Shown here in pieces: positions 45,707 through 54,891 of a DNA stretch of 64,000 bases (positions within the stretch are counted from its first letter, which is position 1; the number at the start of each line of letters is the position of its first letter). This DNA is from SZUA-37 sp964472525 (lineage in GTDB: Bacteria; Pseudomonadota; Gammaproteobacteria; UBA6429; Thiohalophilaceae). A program made the position numbers and the translations under genes. Where the stretch lies: assembly GCA_964472525.1 (NCBI GenBank), contig CAYYLL010000010.1, positions 1 to 64,000 of the forward strand, in the 5' to 3' direction. The notes under the pieces are model-generated. The model searched no databases. It was not told the DNA's origin and worked only from the letters and a program-made list of their open reading frames with translations.

Positions 45707-47506
45707 ATGTCGATTAATCGTCGCGAATTTATTCAAGTAATGGGTATGGCTGCCGCAGCGGGTATGGTACCGGGTTGCAGCAAATCAGATTCACAAAGTA
45801 AGTCTGCTGCAGGCAAGTCCCCAGAAGATATTTACAATATCCCCAAGTTTGGTAATGCCACTGTTATGCATTTTACAGATTGCCATGCTCAACTTAATCC
45901 GATTTATTTCCGTGAACCTAATGTCAATCTTGGCGTAGGTCGAAGCTTGGGGCAGCCTCCTCATTTGGTGGGCGACAAGCTATTGCAACATTTTAAGATT
46001 AAACCCGATACACTTGAAGCACATGCGTTTACTTTTTTAGGCTATGATCAGGCGATTAAAAAATACGGTGCAGTGGGCGGTTTTGCACATTTACGTACTT
46101 TAGTTAAAAAATTACGTGCTGAAATGGGGCCATCATTATTAATCGATGGTGGTGACACATGGCAGGGTTCGGGCACCGCATACTGGACGCGTGGTCAGGA
46201 CATGGTGGGTGCTTGTAATATGTTAGGTGTGGACGTGATGACCGGTCACTGGGAATTCACTTATCACGAAGCCGAAATCATTAAAAATGTAAAAGACTTT
46301 AATGGTGATTTTGTTTGTCAAAATGTGTTTGTAAAAGACGATGCATCCTTTGACTATAAGTTTGAAGACTTTGCTGGCTATAATGAAAGTACACAACGTG
46401 CATTTAAACCGTATGTCATAAAAGATTTAGGTGGCGTACGTGTTGCTGTTATTGGTCAGGCCTTTCCTTATACCCCTATTGCTAACCCGCAACGTTTTAT
46501 TCCAGACTGGACTTTTGGTATTCGTGAATCAGAAATGCAAAACACCGTTGATATGGTGCGCGAAAAAGAAAAACCGGATTTAGTGGTTGTTATTTCACAT
46601 AACGGTATGGATGTGGATTTAAAAATGGCATCACGGGTAACCGGTATTGATGCTATTTTTGGCGGCCATACCCATGATGGCATTCCAGAACCAACCATTG
46701 TGACGAATAAAGCCGGTAAAACCTTGGTTACCAATGCCGGTTCAAACGGTAAATTCCTTGGTATCATGCAATTTGATGTTAAAAATGGCAAGTTACAGGA
46801 CTTCCGTTACCGTTTAGTGCCTGTTTTCTCTAAAATGCTGGAAGCGGATAAAGAAATGCAGGCGTACATTGATAATGTGCGTAAACCTTATCTTAAAACA
46901 CTCACCGAAGAGTTGGCTGTTGCAGAATCCACCATGTATCGTCGTGGTAATTTCAATGGTACCTTCGACCAAATTATTTGTGATGCGCTACGTGCGGTAA
47001 ACGGTGCTCAAATTTCCTTGTCGCCGGGTTTCCGTTGGGGAACAACTGTTCCTGAAGGGCAAGTGATCACCATGGATAACGTGATGGATCAAACCTGCTT
47101 AACCTATCCAGAAACCTATGTGCGTGAAATGGCAGGCTCTGAACTTAAACTCATTTTAGAAGATGTGGCCGATAACCTTTTCAATACCGACCCTTACTAT
47201 CAGCAAGGTGGTGATATGGTGCGTGTGGGTGGTTTGGATTACACCATTGCTCCAAATCTAACCATTGGTAAGCGTATTACCGAGATGCGTCTGGATGACG
47301 GTACGGTGATTGAAGCAGATAAAAAGTACACTGTTTCAGGTTGGGCAACGGTGGGTTCTAAAGCACCGGGCGCACCTATTTGGGATGTGGTTGCAGAATA
47401 TTTACGTGATGAGAAAGTTGCCAAGATTGGTAAATTTAATACACCTAATATTAAAGGGATGCAATCTAATCCGGGTATGCAAGATTATCTGGGTGCAACC
47501 AGTTAA
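45707..47506 (+). CDS. soxB: Thiosulfohydrolase SoxB
   Basis: SoxB is the dimanganese enzyme of the periplasmic Sox pathway that hydrolyses the sulfonate from SoxY-bound thiosulfate intermediates. The Tat motif NRREF is at residues 4-8. The metal-site motifs are FTDCHAQLNP, DGGDTWQGS, TGHWEFTY (which replaces the GNHE of 5'-nucleotidases and marks SoxB), ISHNGMD and GGHTHDG. The signal ends in MVPGC, which could act as a lipobox. Length 599 residues. No other sox gene is in the window. The ATG follows GAGGAG. Confidence 0.96.
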   Translation: MSINRREFIQVMGMAAAAGMVPGCSKSDSQSKSAAGKSPEDIYNIPKFGNATVMHFTDCHAQLNPIYFREPNVNLGVGRSLGQPPHLVGDKLLQHFKIKPDTLEAHAFTFLGYDQAIKKYGAVGGFAHLRTLVKKLRAEMGPSLLIDGGDTWQGSGTAYWTRGQDMVGACNMLGVDVMTGHWEFTYHEAEIIKNVKDFNGDFVCQNVFVKDDASFDYKFEDFAGYNESTQRAFKPYVIKDLGGVRVAVIGQAFPYTPIANPQRFIPDWTFGIRESEMQNTVDMVREKEKPDLVVVISHNGMDVDLKMASRVTGIDAIFGGHTHDGIPEPTIVTNKAGKTLVTNAGSNGKFLGIMQFDVKNGKLQDFRYRLVPVFSKMLEADKEMQAYIDNVRKPYLKTLTEELAVAESTMYRRGNFNGTFDQIICDALRAVNGAQISLSPGFRWGTTVPEGQVITMDNVMDQTCLTYPETYVREMAGSELKLILEDVADNLFNTDPYYQQGGDMVRVGGLDYTIAPNLTIGKRITEMRLDDGTVIEADKKYTVSGWATVGSKAPGAPIWDVVAEYLRDEKVAKIGKFNTPNIKGMQSNPGMQDYLGATS

Positions 47507-47532
47507 GAGTATTTTTAAATGGCCTTATAAAG

Positions 47533-47562
47533 AAACGCTGACAGAGATGTTGGCGTTTTTTT
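47533..47562 (+). terminator. Intrinsic terminator of soxB
   Basis: An 11-bp stem (47533-47543 with 47548-47558, two G-T pairs) and a GAGA loop are followed by a T run. It may also stop hemH transcripts from the other strand. Confidence 0.9.
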
Positions 47563-47573
47563 ATGGTTAAGAT

Positions 47574-48656
47574 TTAATTTTTGGCGCCGAGCTGTTTTGC
47601 TAATTGTTGAGTTAATTCGGGTGCTGTGCTGATTTGTTGTTGCCATAATTCAATTTGTGGTTCAAGCAACGATGCCATCATTGCGATATGTTCATCAGCA
47701 TCATTCAGTGCCGGTATGTAGTGATAATGTTCACCACCGGCATCAAGAAATATCTTTCGGTTTTGCATATTAATTTCTTCGAGGGTTTCAAGGCAGTCGG
47801 CTGAAAAACCGGGACAAACAATATGCACGTTTTTAATACCTTGCTCCGCCCATTGCAACAAGGTTTTATCGGTATAGGGTGTGAGCCATTGTTCAACCCC
47901 CATACGTGACTGGAAGCTAATTGCCCATTGTCTTTCGTGTAACCCTAATTCTTCAGCAAGTAAGCGAGCTGTTTTCTGGCATTCACAAAAATAAGGATCA
48001 CCAGCAGCAAGGTAGGATTTTGGCAAGCCATGAAAGGAGAGCAGTAATTTTTCTGGTTGTGAATGTTGTTGCCAGTGGCTACGTATTGAATTGGCCAGAG
48101 TTTTTATATATATCGGTTTATCGTGATAGTGGTTAATAAATTCAATCGTGGGTAAAAAACGCCAATGCTTAAAAGCCTGTGCAACCGCATCAAAAATAGA
48201 TGCGCTAGTGGTGGCTGAATATTGAGGATATAAGGGCAAAATAATAATTTTATCAACATTTTTTTGTTTAAGTGAATCTAATGCTTGTTTAATGGAAGGT
48301 TTACCATAACGCATACCCAGTGCAACGGTTATTGGTTGACGTTTTGAATCAAAATAATGCTGTAACTTTTTAGCTTGTTGCTGGCTAATCGTAAGCAGGG
48401 GGGAACCTTGTTCAGCCCATATTTGCTGGTAAGCGTGGGCAGCCTTATGCGGGCGAATACGCAAAATAATACCGTGCAAAATCAGCCACCAAAGCCAACG
48501 GGGTTTATCAATAACGCGTGGGTCACTTAAAAACTCATCTAGATAACGACGTACAGCCGACGCTGTGGGTGCATCTGGCGTACCCAGATTGACCAATAAT
48601 ATGCCGATTTTGAAAGGTGTTGAGTGATTAAAGGGTGTGTTTTTATCAGAAGACAT
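47574..48656 (-). CDS. hemH: Ferrochelatase HemH
   Basis: Inserts iron into protoporphyrin IX in the last step of heme synthesis. Catalytic motifs are LLSFHGLPKSYLAAGDPYFCEC with the key His, and CPGFSADCLETLEEI. The N-terminal ILLVNLGTPDAPT and SDPRVID are family-typical. Length 360 residues. It stands alone, converging with soxB. No clear ribosome site precedes the ATG. Confidence 0.97.
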   Translation of the reverse strand: MSSDKNTPFNHSTPFKIGILLVNLGTPDAPTASAVRRYLDEFLSDPRVIDKPRWLWWLILHGIILRIRPHKAAHAYQQIWAEQGSPLLTISQQQAKKLQHYFDSKRQPITVALGMRYGKPSIKQALDSLKQKNVDKIIILPLYPQYSATTSASIFDAVAQAFKHWRFLPTIEFINHYHDKPIYIKTLANSIRSHWQQHSQPEKLLLSFHGLPKSYLAAGDPYFCECQKTARLLAEELGLHERQWAISFQSRMGVEQWLTPYTDKTLLQWAEQGIKNVHIVCPGFSADCLETLEEINMQNRKIFLDAGGEHYHYIPALNDADEHIAMMASLLEPQIELWQQQISTAPELTQQLAKQLGAKN

Positions 48657-48737
48657 AAGCTTTAATTCTACTGTTAGTGTCTGATAGATGCAAATATGAT
48701 GAGGCTGCTATTGTGTAATACGATTGTTTATTCGTAG

Positions 48738-48753
48738 TGTGATAGCTATCACA
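48738..48753. promoter_or_regulatory. Perfect CRP-type operator between hemH and the DUF2914 gene
   Basis: TGTGATAGCTATCACA is a perfect 16-bp palindrome and matches the CRP core TGTGA-N6-TCACA exactly. TATTCT at 48774-48779 could be a -10 element, which would place the site about 41 nt before transcription start of the DUF2914 gene, as in class II CRP activation. The site is 82 nt upstream of hemH on the other strand. Confidence 0.7.
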
Positions 48754-48812
48754 GCTATGCTACATATTCAGAGTATTCTTCTGTGTTGTTATTCATATCG
48801 AGAGGACGCATT

Positions 48813-49481
48813 ATGAAAATCATTTCAAAACAAAATTTATTACTAGTGTTTAGTGTATTGTTTGTGTCGCAGGTTGTTTTTGCAGATGAAGCTTTGGCTC
48901 CCGCCGAACACAGTATGTCTGGCAGTCAGCAAGCCGACATGATGGGAACACATAAAACTAATAGTAGCGATATTAAAACGCTCACTGAAAGAAAATTACA
49001 AATTAAACAAACAAAAGTACCTGAAGAAATGGCCGGTTTTTCGCGTGGTACCGTAGCCCGTTCAGTTTTTACAACCTTGATTGATCATCGTGAACCGGTG
49101 GATAAAGTAAAACAAGTACCTCAACAAAAGAACGATATTATTTATTTTACAGAATTACGAGATATGACTGGACAAACGGCAAAGCACCGCTGGGAATTTA
49201 AAGGTAAAATTATGTCGGAAGTAAAATTTAAGGTGCGTGGTCCACGCTGGCGCGTTTGGTCTAAAAAAAGTTTTACACCTGGATGGGCCGGAGACTGGAA
49301 AGTTTCAGTTATTAACGGTGTGGGGGATGTTATTTCAGAAGAAGTGATAGCCTATGCTGAACCAACAATCGATAAAACTAATCAGGTTCAGGATGCAGCA
49401 CCCTCTGTTTCAAATGTAAAAGATAAGCCGTTAACACCTGCTGCTATGGAGGCGGTGCCCGATACAATAAAAGCGGAATAA
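48813..49481 (+). CDS. Secreted DUF2914 protein
   Basis: A 222-residue protein with a signal peptide (about 1-23, ending VVFA). The DUF2914 domain spans about residues 73-185, with RGTVARSVFTTLIDHREPV, YFTELRDMTGQTAKHRWEF and VRGPRWRVWSKK. The function of the domain is unknown; it occurs in periplasmic and membrane proteins. A low-complexity Pro/Ala-rich tail follows. The ATG at 48813 has AGAGGA at 48801-48806; an earlier ATG at 48783 would spoil the signal peptide. A CRP-type site lies upstream and a terminator downstream. Confidence 0.83.
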   Translation: MKIISKQNLLLVFSVLFVSQVVFADEALAPAEHSMSGSQQADMMGTHKTNSSDIKTLTERKLQIKQTKVPEEMAGFSRGTVARSVFTTLIDHREPVDKVKQVPQQKNDIIYFTELRDMTGQTAKHRWEFKGKIMSEVKFKVRGPRWRVWSKKSFTPGWAGDWKVSVINGVGDVISEEVIAYAEPTIDKTNQVQDAAPSVSNVKDKPLTPAAMEAVPDTIKAE

Positions 49482-49496
49482 AAATAAATAATAAGC

Positions 49497-49530
49497 AAAA
49501 AATGCTCCATTTTTAATGGAGCATTTTTTT
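49497..49530 (+). terminator. Intrinsic terminator of the DUF2914 gene
   Basis: AATGCTCCAT (49501-49510) pairs with ATGGAGCATT (49516-49525) around a short loop, with A-T extension and a T run to 49530. Confidence 0.95.
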
Positions 49531-49696
49531 GTTTGTAACATCATGGTCTTAGCTTATTGAATTAAATACATAGATGAAGTGTTAACTTTTTGGCTGTTTA
49601 TGTTACCCCTGCAAGTGACATAAAATCGTGCTAGGGTTAAATTATATAGACTCTTTGAGTTAGAAATTGACTTTAATTTATAGAGGTGATTAGGCT

Positions 49697-49966
49697 ATGA
49701 CAACACCGTTTGAACCAACAATTGGACAATGGTATCAGGATGATGAGCAACGTGTTTTTGAAGTGGTTGCATGGGATCTTGATGCGATAGAAATTCAGTA
49801 TTTCGATGGCGATGTGGACGAGTTTGATATGGATGTTTGGTATATGTTAAATATTCTTCCAGCCGATGAACCGAATGATGGTAGTGGCCCATTCGATGAG
49901 ATTGAAAGTGATGAACTTAGTCATATTCAAAATAGTTATTTACCGGTTAGTTGGCGTTTTCATTAA
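49697..49966 (+). CDS. Small acidic protein, DUF6763-like
   Basis: An acidic protein of 89 residues with GQWYQDDEQRVFEVVAWD, IEIQYFDGDVDEFDMDVWY and GPFDEIESDELSH. This pattern fits a family of short conserved gammaproteobacterial proteins of unknown role. It is probably cytoplasmic, with no signal or membrane segment. AGAGGTGAT lies before the ATG. It converges with ettA after 30 nt. Confidence 0.75.
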   Translation: MTTPFEPTIGQWYQDDEQRVFEVVAWDLDAIEIQYFDGDVDEFDMDVWYMLNILPADEPNDGSGPFDEIESDELSHIQNSYLPVSWRFH

Positions 49967-49996
49967 CAATCAGCTTTAATTCTGAATGTAAACCTA

Positions 49997-51670
49997 TTAG
50001 GTATTTATCTTTTTATATTTAATACGGTGGGGTTGTTTGTAGTCGTCACCGAGTCGCCGTTTACGATCGGCTTCATAGTCGGCATAGTTTCCTTCAAACC
50101 AGACCACCTTACTGTCGCCTTCATAGGCCAGAATGTGGGTGGCAATACGATCTAAAAACCAACGATCATGCGAAATGACCACCGCCGAGCCGGGAAAGTC
50201 CAGAATGGCTTCTTCCAATGCGCGCAGCGTTTCCACGTCTAAATCATTAGTGGGTTCATCCAGCAGTAACAGATTGCCACCACTGCGTAACAGTTTGGCA
50301 AGATGCACTCGGTTACGTTCGCCACCGGATAAATCACCAACGCGTTTTTGTTGGTCGCTGCCTTTAAAGTTAAAACGGCCGACATAGGTTCGGGATGGCA
50401 CAACGTAAGTACCAATGGTAATGTTATCCGAGCCCTCCGAGATTTCTTCCCATACGGTTTTATCATTGGCGAGTGAGTCGCGGGATTGATCCACATACGC
50501 AATTTTAACGGTTTCACCAATGCGCAAGTTGCCACTGTCGGGTTGTTCTTCACCGGCGAATATTTTAAACAGGGTTGTTTTACCGGCACCGTTGGCACCG
50601 ATAATGCCAACAATACCACCGCGTGGTAAATTAAAACTGAGGTCATCAAACAGTAATTTGTCGCCAAAGGCTTTGGCAATGGATTCGGCTTCAACAACTA
50701 AATCACCTAGGCGTGGGCCGGGGGGAATATACAAGTCATGGGTCTCGCTGCGTTGTTGGTATTCTTTTGATGACAATTCTTCAAAACGAGCAAGACGTGA
50801 TTTGCTTTTGGCGTGGCGTCCTTTGGGTGCAGTTTTAACCCATTCCAGTTCAGCCTTCATAGCTTTAAGGCGGGCCGACTCCTGTTTTTTCTCGGTTTCC
50901 AGACGTTGTTCTTTTTGCTCTAACCAGGACGAATAATTGCCTTCCCATGGGATCCCGTGACCACGGTCTAGTTCTAAAATCCAACCGGCGACATTATCCA
51001 GAAAATAACGGTCGTGGGTCACTGCCACCACGGTGCCGCTGAAGTCGTGTAAAAAGCGTTCCAACCAAGCGACCGATTCGGCATCGAGGTGGTTAGTGGG
51101 TTCATCTAGTAATAGCATATCGGGGTTGGACAATAATAAACGGCACAAGGCAACGCGACGACGTTCACCTCCAGACAAGGTGGTGACATCCGCATCCCAC
51201 GGAGGAAGGCGCAGTGCATCCGCGGCAATGTCCAGTTTTCGATCAAGTTCCCAAGCACCGGCTGCATCAATCGCATCTTGTAATTTGGCTTGCTGGGCAA
51301 GTAAATCGTTCATCTCATCATCGGACATCGGTTCAGCAAATTTCATGCTGATGTCATTAAAGGCATTGAGTTGGTCGATAATTTCTTGTACGCCTTCTTC
51401 GACATTGCCGCGTACATCTTTGTCAGGGTTAAGCTGTGGCTCCTGAGGCAGGTAGCCAACATTAATACCTGCTTGTGGGCGAGCCTCACCTTCGTAGTCT
51501 TTGTCGATACCGGCCATAATGCGTAGCAATGTTGACTTACCTGAACCATTCAGCCCCAGAACACCAATTTTGGCTCCCGGAAAAAAGGATAAAGAAATAT
51601 CTTCCAGAATTTTTCGTTTAGGTGGAACAATCTTTCCCACTTGGTCCATTGTGTAAATATATTGCGCCAT
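49997..51670 (-). CDS. ettA: Energy-dependent translational throttle EttA (ABC-F)
   Basis: An ABC-F ATPase that binds the ribosomal E site and gates early elongation according to the ATP/ADP ratio. Two ABC domains are present: Walker A LGLNGSGKST and IGANGAGKTT, signatures LSGGERRRV and LSGGERNRV. The arm and the P-site interaction linker lie between them (about 240-300). Length 557 residues, as in E. coli EttA. It has no membrane part. Confidence 0.96.
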   Translation of the reverse strand: MAQYIYTMDQVGKIVPPKRKILEDISLSFFPGAKIGVLGLNGSGKSTLLRIMAGIDKDYEGEARPQAGINVGYLPQEPQLNPDKDVRGNVEEGVQEIIDQLNAFNDISMKFAEPMSDDEMNDLLAQQAKLQDAIDAAGAWELDRKLDIAADALRLPPWDADVTTLSGGERRRVALCRLLLSNPDMLLLDEPTNHLDAESVAWLERFLHDFSGTVVAVTHDRYFLDNVAGWILELDRGHGIPWEGNYSSWLEQKEQRLETEKKQESARLKAMKAELEWVKTAPKGRHAKSKSRLARFEELSSKEYQQRSETHDLYIPPGPRLGDLVVEAESIAKAFGDKLLFDDLSFNLPRGGIVGIIGANGAGKTTLFKIFAGEEQPDSGNLRIGETVKIAYVDQSRDSLANDKTVWEEISEGSDNITIGTYVVPSRTYVGRFNFKGSDQQKRVGDLSGGERNRVHLAKLLRSGGNLLLLDEPTNDLDVETLRALEEAILDFPGSAVVISHDRWFLDRIATHILAYEGDSKVVWFEGNYADYEADRKRRLGDDYKQPHRIKYKKINT

Positions 51671-51791
51671 TGTTCTAAGCCTTTGGTCTCGTTAAACAAC
51701 GGTATTGATAGTAGCATTTTGTGTTGTGTAAGTGCATCCTTTACCAAATTACTGCTCTAGATCAATTTTATGTTGATTGTTAACAATAGAT

Positions 51792-51818
51792 TTAAGTTTC
51801 GGTTATTTACGCCGATAT
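51792..51818 (+). promoter_or_regulatory. FliA (sigma-28)-type promoter of the PAS chemoreceptor
   Basis: TTAAGTTT (51792-51799), 11 nt, GCCGATAT (51811-51818). The match to TAAAGTTT-N11-GCCGATAA is 14 of 16. The start codon is 39 nt downstream. Confidence 0.85.
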
Positions 51819-51857
51819 AGCGCACATTAAGCATGTAATTTCAGGAGTTGTCTTACT

Positions 51858-53435
51858 GTGAAAAAAAACCTTCCCGTTAATAATACTGAGCGTGAACTGT
51901 CTGACAATGAGGTAATTATTTCAGCGACGGATCTAAAAGGCGTGATTACTAGCGTAAATGAAACCTTTAAATCCATTAGTGGTTTTAATGACGAGGAGCT
52001 TTTTGGTAAAAACCATAATGTAGTACGTCACCCTGATATGCCACCGGCTGCTTTTGCTGATTTGTGGACGACGATGAAACAGGACAAGCCTTGGATGGGC
52101 ATTGTTAAAAACCGCTGCAAAGATGGTAGTTTTTATTGGGTCGATGCCTTTGTTACCCCATTATTAAACAATGGTAAAACATCGGGTTATGAATCTACCC
52201 GAGTTAAGGCGGATAAAACAATTACTCAACGGGCCGAAAAGCTTTATCAGGCTATTTGGGCGAATAAATTTAAGATGCCCAAATTTAAACCAGACTATGC
52301 GACTAAAGTAATCGTGTCATTCAGCCTTTTGCAATTAATAACGGTGACGGGGTTATGGGCTAGCGGTCACTTATCTATGTTACCTGCCATCGTGGTTTGG
52401 GGTGCGACCAGTATATTGAGCTATTTTTTTGCAAAAGCATTATTAAAACCGATTACTGTTGTTACTCAACGAGCAAAGTCCATAATCCATAATCCACTAA
52501 CACAATACGTTTATACCGGTCGGCATGATGAAGCTGGGCAAATTGAGTTGTCGTTACGAATGCTCAGTGCGATGAATCGCACTATTCTTAAACGTTTAGA
52601 TCAGGTTTGCGGACAATTAGAGAGTTATGCAATGGATGCGGCCGATCTGGTGGGGGATACCCGTCTGGGTGTGCAGCGGCAGCAGTCTGAAATTGAACAG
52701 GTTGCAACCGCGATGAATGAAATGACCGCAACGGTGCAAGAGGTTGCGCATAATACTCAAACTGCACTGGAAGTGGCTAATAATGCCAATGAGCAAGCCG
52801 GTGTTGGTGCAACAAAGGTGGCCGATGCGGTACGGGTGATTGAATCTTTGTCTGTGGACATTAAAGAAACCGAACAATCTATTCAGGAACTGGCGAATAA
52901 CAGTGTTGATATTGGTTCAGTGCTGGATGTGATTAAAGGTGTTGCCGAGCAGACTAATTTACTGGCATTAAATGCGGCAATTGAAGCGGCGCGAGCCGGT
53001 GAACAAGGGCGGGGCTTTGCGGTAGTCGCTGATGAAGTGCGAACGCTCGCAAGTCGGACTCAGGAGTCCACCGAAGAAATTCAGGCAATGATTGAAAAAA
53101 TTCAGCATGGTACTCAAAGTGCTGTTGATAAAATGGCTGATGTGCGCAAACGGTCGAATGAAGGAATGGAAAATGTGGCGACCTCATCCAATGCCATTCA
53201 GGAAATGAAAAAGGCGGTTGAAACAATGGGTAGTTTAAACACTCAAATTGCCAGTGCAGCAGAAGAGCAAAGTGTGGTGAGTGGAACAATTGCCGAGAAT
53301 GTTGAAAATATCAATATGCTTTCGCAATCAACGGATACAACCGCAACTGAAATGTTCGCAACCACCCAATATTTAGCCGGACTTGCATCCGATATTCATA
53401 ATATGATTAATCAGTTTGAAGAAGCGATGAAATAA
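51858..53435 (+). CDS. Aer-like PAS chemoreceptor (methyl-accepting protein)
   Basis: A 525-residue chemotaxis transducer. The N-terminal PAS domain (about 15-125) with SGFNDEELFGKNHNVVRHPDMP resembles the FAD-binding PAS of Aer, so it may sense redox or oxygen. Two closely spaced membrane helices (about 155-200) and a HAMP-like segment follow. The C-terminal signalling domain carries the hairpin tip EQTNLLALNAAIEAARAGEQGRGFAVVADEVRTLA. It has no large periplasmic domain. The GTG at 51858 follows AGGAG. Confidence 0.93.
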   Translation: MKKNLPVNNTERELSDNEVIISATDLKGVITSVNETFKSISGFNDEELFGKNHNVVRHPDMPPAAFADLWTTMKQDKPWMGIVKNRCKDGSFYWVDAFVTPLLNNGKTSGYESTRVKADKTITQRAEKLYQAIWANKFKMPKFKPDYATKVIVSFSLLQLITVTGLWASGHLSMLPAIVVWGATSILSYFFAKALLKPITVVTQRAKSIIHNPLTQYVYTGRHDEAGQIELSLRMLSAMNRTILKRLDQVCGQLESYAMDAADLVGDTRLGVQRQQSEIEQVATAMNEMTATVQEVAHNTQTALEVANNANEQAGVGATKVADAVRVIESLSVDIKETEQSIQELANNSVDIGSVLDVIKGVAEQTNLLALNAAIEAARAGEQGRGFAVVADEVRTLASRTQESTEEIQAMIEKIQHGTQSAVDKMADVRKRSNEGMENVATSSNAIQEMKKAVETMGSLNTQIASAAEEQSVVSGTIAENVENINMLSQSTDTTATEMFATTQYLAGLASDIHNMINQFEEAMK

Positions 53436-53601
53436 AAATAATATATTAAATCAATAGGTTAATATGTATTAGTAATGCCGCAATGGTACTATATAATAGT
53501 GGGTACTTCCTGTTTGTGTTAATCCTTGCTAATATGCTGGCATTAAATTTTCTCAATGTCGTTATAGATACAATCAATAATTAATATGGGGCTCAATTAT
53601 C

Positions 53602-54501
53602 ATGGCTGATCGACGCTTACAGGTCTTTCACACGGTCGCTCGCTTACTCAGTTTTACCAAGGCAGCGGATGAGCTTCATATGACACAACCGGCGGTCACT
53701 TTTCAGGTGCGCCAACTCGAAGAACAATTTAACACCCGCTTGTTTGATCGAACCCATAACCGCATCAGTTTAACCGATGCAGGCCATCGGGTTTTTGAGT
53801 CTGCTGGAAAAATATTTCAATTGTATGCCGAAATGGACAATTCGGTGCGTGAGTTAACTGGTGATATCAGTGGTGTTTTAATTCTTGGTGCGAGTACCAC
53901 GATTGCAGAATACATGCTGCCGGTTTTACTGGGTGATTTTAAAGAAAAATTTCCCGATGTCATCATTCGCTTAAAAGTAGCCAATACAGATGGTATTGTT
54001 TCTCAGGTTGAAAATAATATGATTGATCTGGGTGTGGTTGAAGCGCCGGTGAGTAATAAGAATTTGGTGGTCGAAAAGTGCCGTGAAGATGAATTAGTGC
54101 TGATTGTTCCACCAGCCCATGAACTTGCCAGTCGAGATGTTATTTCTCTGATTGAAATTACCAAGTATCCCTTTATTTGCCGCGAAGAAGGCTCAGGTAC
54201 GCGCGAAGTTATGATCGAAAGTATGCACGAAGCAGGTATCAGCAATGCCGATTTGAGCGTTTCAATGGAATTGGGTAGTTTAGAAGCGATAAAAGGGGCT
54301 GTGGAAGCCGGCATGGGCGTTTCTGTTTTGTCCAGTGCGACTATTGTGAAAGAGTTAAAGCTAGGGACTTTGGTTGCGATTAAACTGGACCCACCTTTAA
54401 CCCGTCCATTTTCTTTTGTGCATCAAAAACAAAAGTTCAGAGTACGTGCCATGGATGAACTGCTGAATTTTGCACGTAATTACTGTACTGATCACCAGTA
54501 A
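53602..54501 (+). CDS. LysR-family transcriptional regulator
   Basis: A 299-residue LysR regulator. The N-terminal helix-turn-helix is SFTKAADELHMTQPAVTFQVRQLEEQFNTRLF, and the effector domain (about 90-295) has two periplasmic-binding-protein-like lobes with GASTTIAEYMLPVLL and EEGSGTREVM. The sequence has features of the CbbR/YeiE-like group, but no target is evident. It precedes a small gene and an AI-2E-type transporter on the same strand. Confidence 0.88.
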   Translation: MADRRLQVFHTVARLLSFTKAADELHMTQPAVTFQVRQLEEQFNTRLFDRTHNRISLTDAGHRVFESAGKIFQLYAEMDNSVRELTGDISGVLILGASTTIAEYMLPVLLGDFKEKFPDVIIRLKVANTDGIVSQVENNMIDLGVVEAPVSNKNLVVEKCREDELVLIVPPAHELASRDVISLIEITKYPFICREEGSGTREVMIESMHEAGISNADLSVSMELGSLEAIKGAVEAGMGVSVLSSATIVKELKLGTLVAIKLDPPLTRPFSFVHQKQKFRVRAMDELLNFARNYCTDHQ

Positions 54502-54513
54502 AAGGATGCGCTC

Positions 54514-54891
54514 TTGAAAAAGAGTGAAACAAAACTTCTTAAGCAATTTAGAGCCCTGCCCGAAGAGGCTCAACTTTCAGTTATCCATTTTTGTGACTTT
54601 TTAAGTTCGCAACATCCTGTTACTGAGCAAGATATTGCCCCCCCTAAAAATATTATTCGACCTGATAAAGAATCGGTTGTTTTAGCCATGCGGCGTTTAT
54701 CTGAAACATATTTTATGTTGGATAAAGATAATATATTGAATGAAGCATCATCACTTATGTCTCAACATATTTTACAAGGACGCGAAGCCATAGAAGTGAT
54801 AGATGAGCTTGAAGTTTTATTTAAAAAATATTATGACGAGCAAGTCATTGCAAATCAAATAGACACAGCTAATGGTGATAGCAATGATTAA
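54514..54891 (+). CDS. Conserved protein of unknown function
   Basis: A 125-residue cytoplasmic protein without membrane segments. It has a helical N-terminus (LLKQFRALPEEAQLSVIHFCDFL), a Pro-rich linker, then RPDKESVVLAMRRLSETYFMLD and a C-terminal helix VIDELEVLFKKYYDEQ. The start is a TTG at 54514 with AAGGA 8 nt upstream. It overlaps the AI-2E-type transporter gene by about 8 nt, so the two are probably co-translated. I do not recognise a family. Confidence 0.72.
   Translation: MKKSETKLLKQFRALPEEAQLSVIHFCDFLSSQHPVTEQDIAPPKNIIRPDKESVVLAMRRLSETYFMLDKDNILNEASSLMSQHILQGREAIEVIDELEVLFKKYYDEQVIANQIDTANGDSND

Noticed and set aside
50239..51446. Several antisense and out-of-frame open stretches over ettA
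   Set aside because: They follow from the ettA sequence and have no family features or ribosome sites.
53483..53584. 33-residue hydrophobic open frame before the LysR gene
   Set aside because: It has no ribosome site and no recognisable similarity; chance frames of this size are common in AT-rich DNA.
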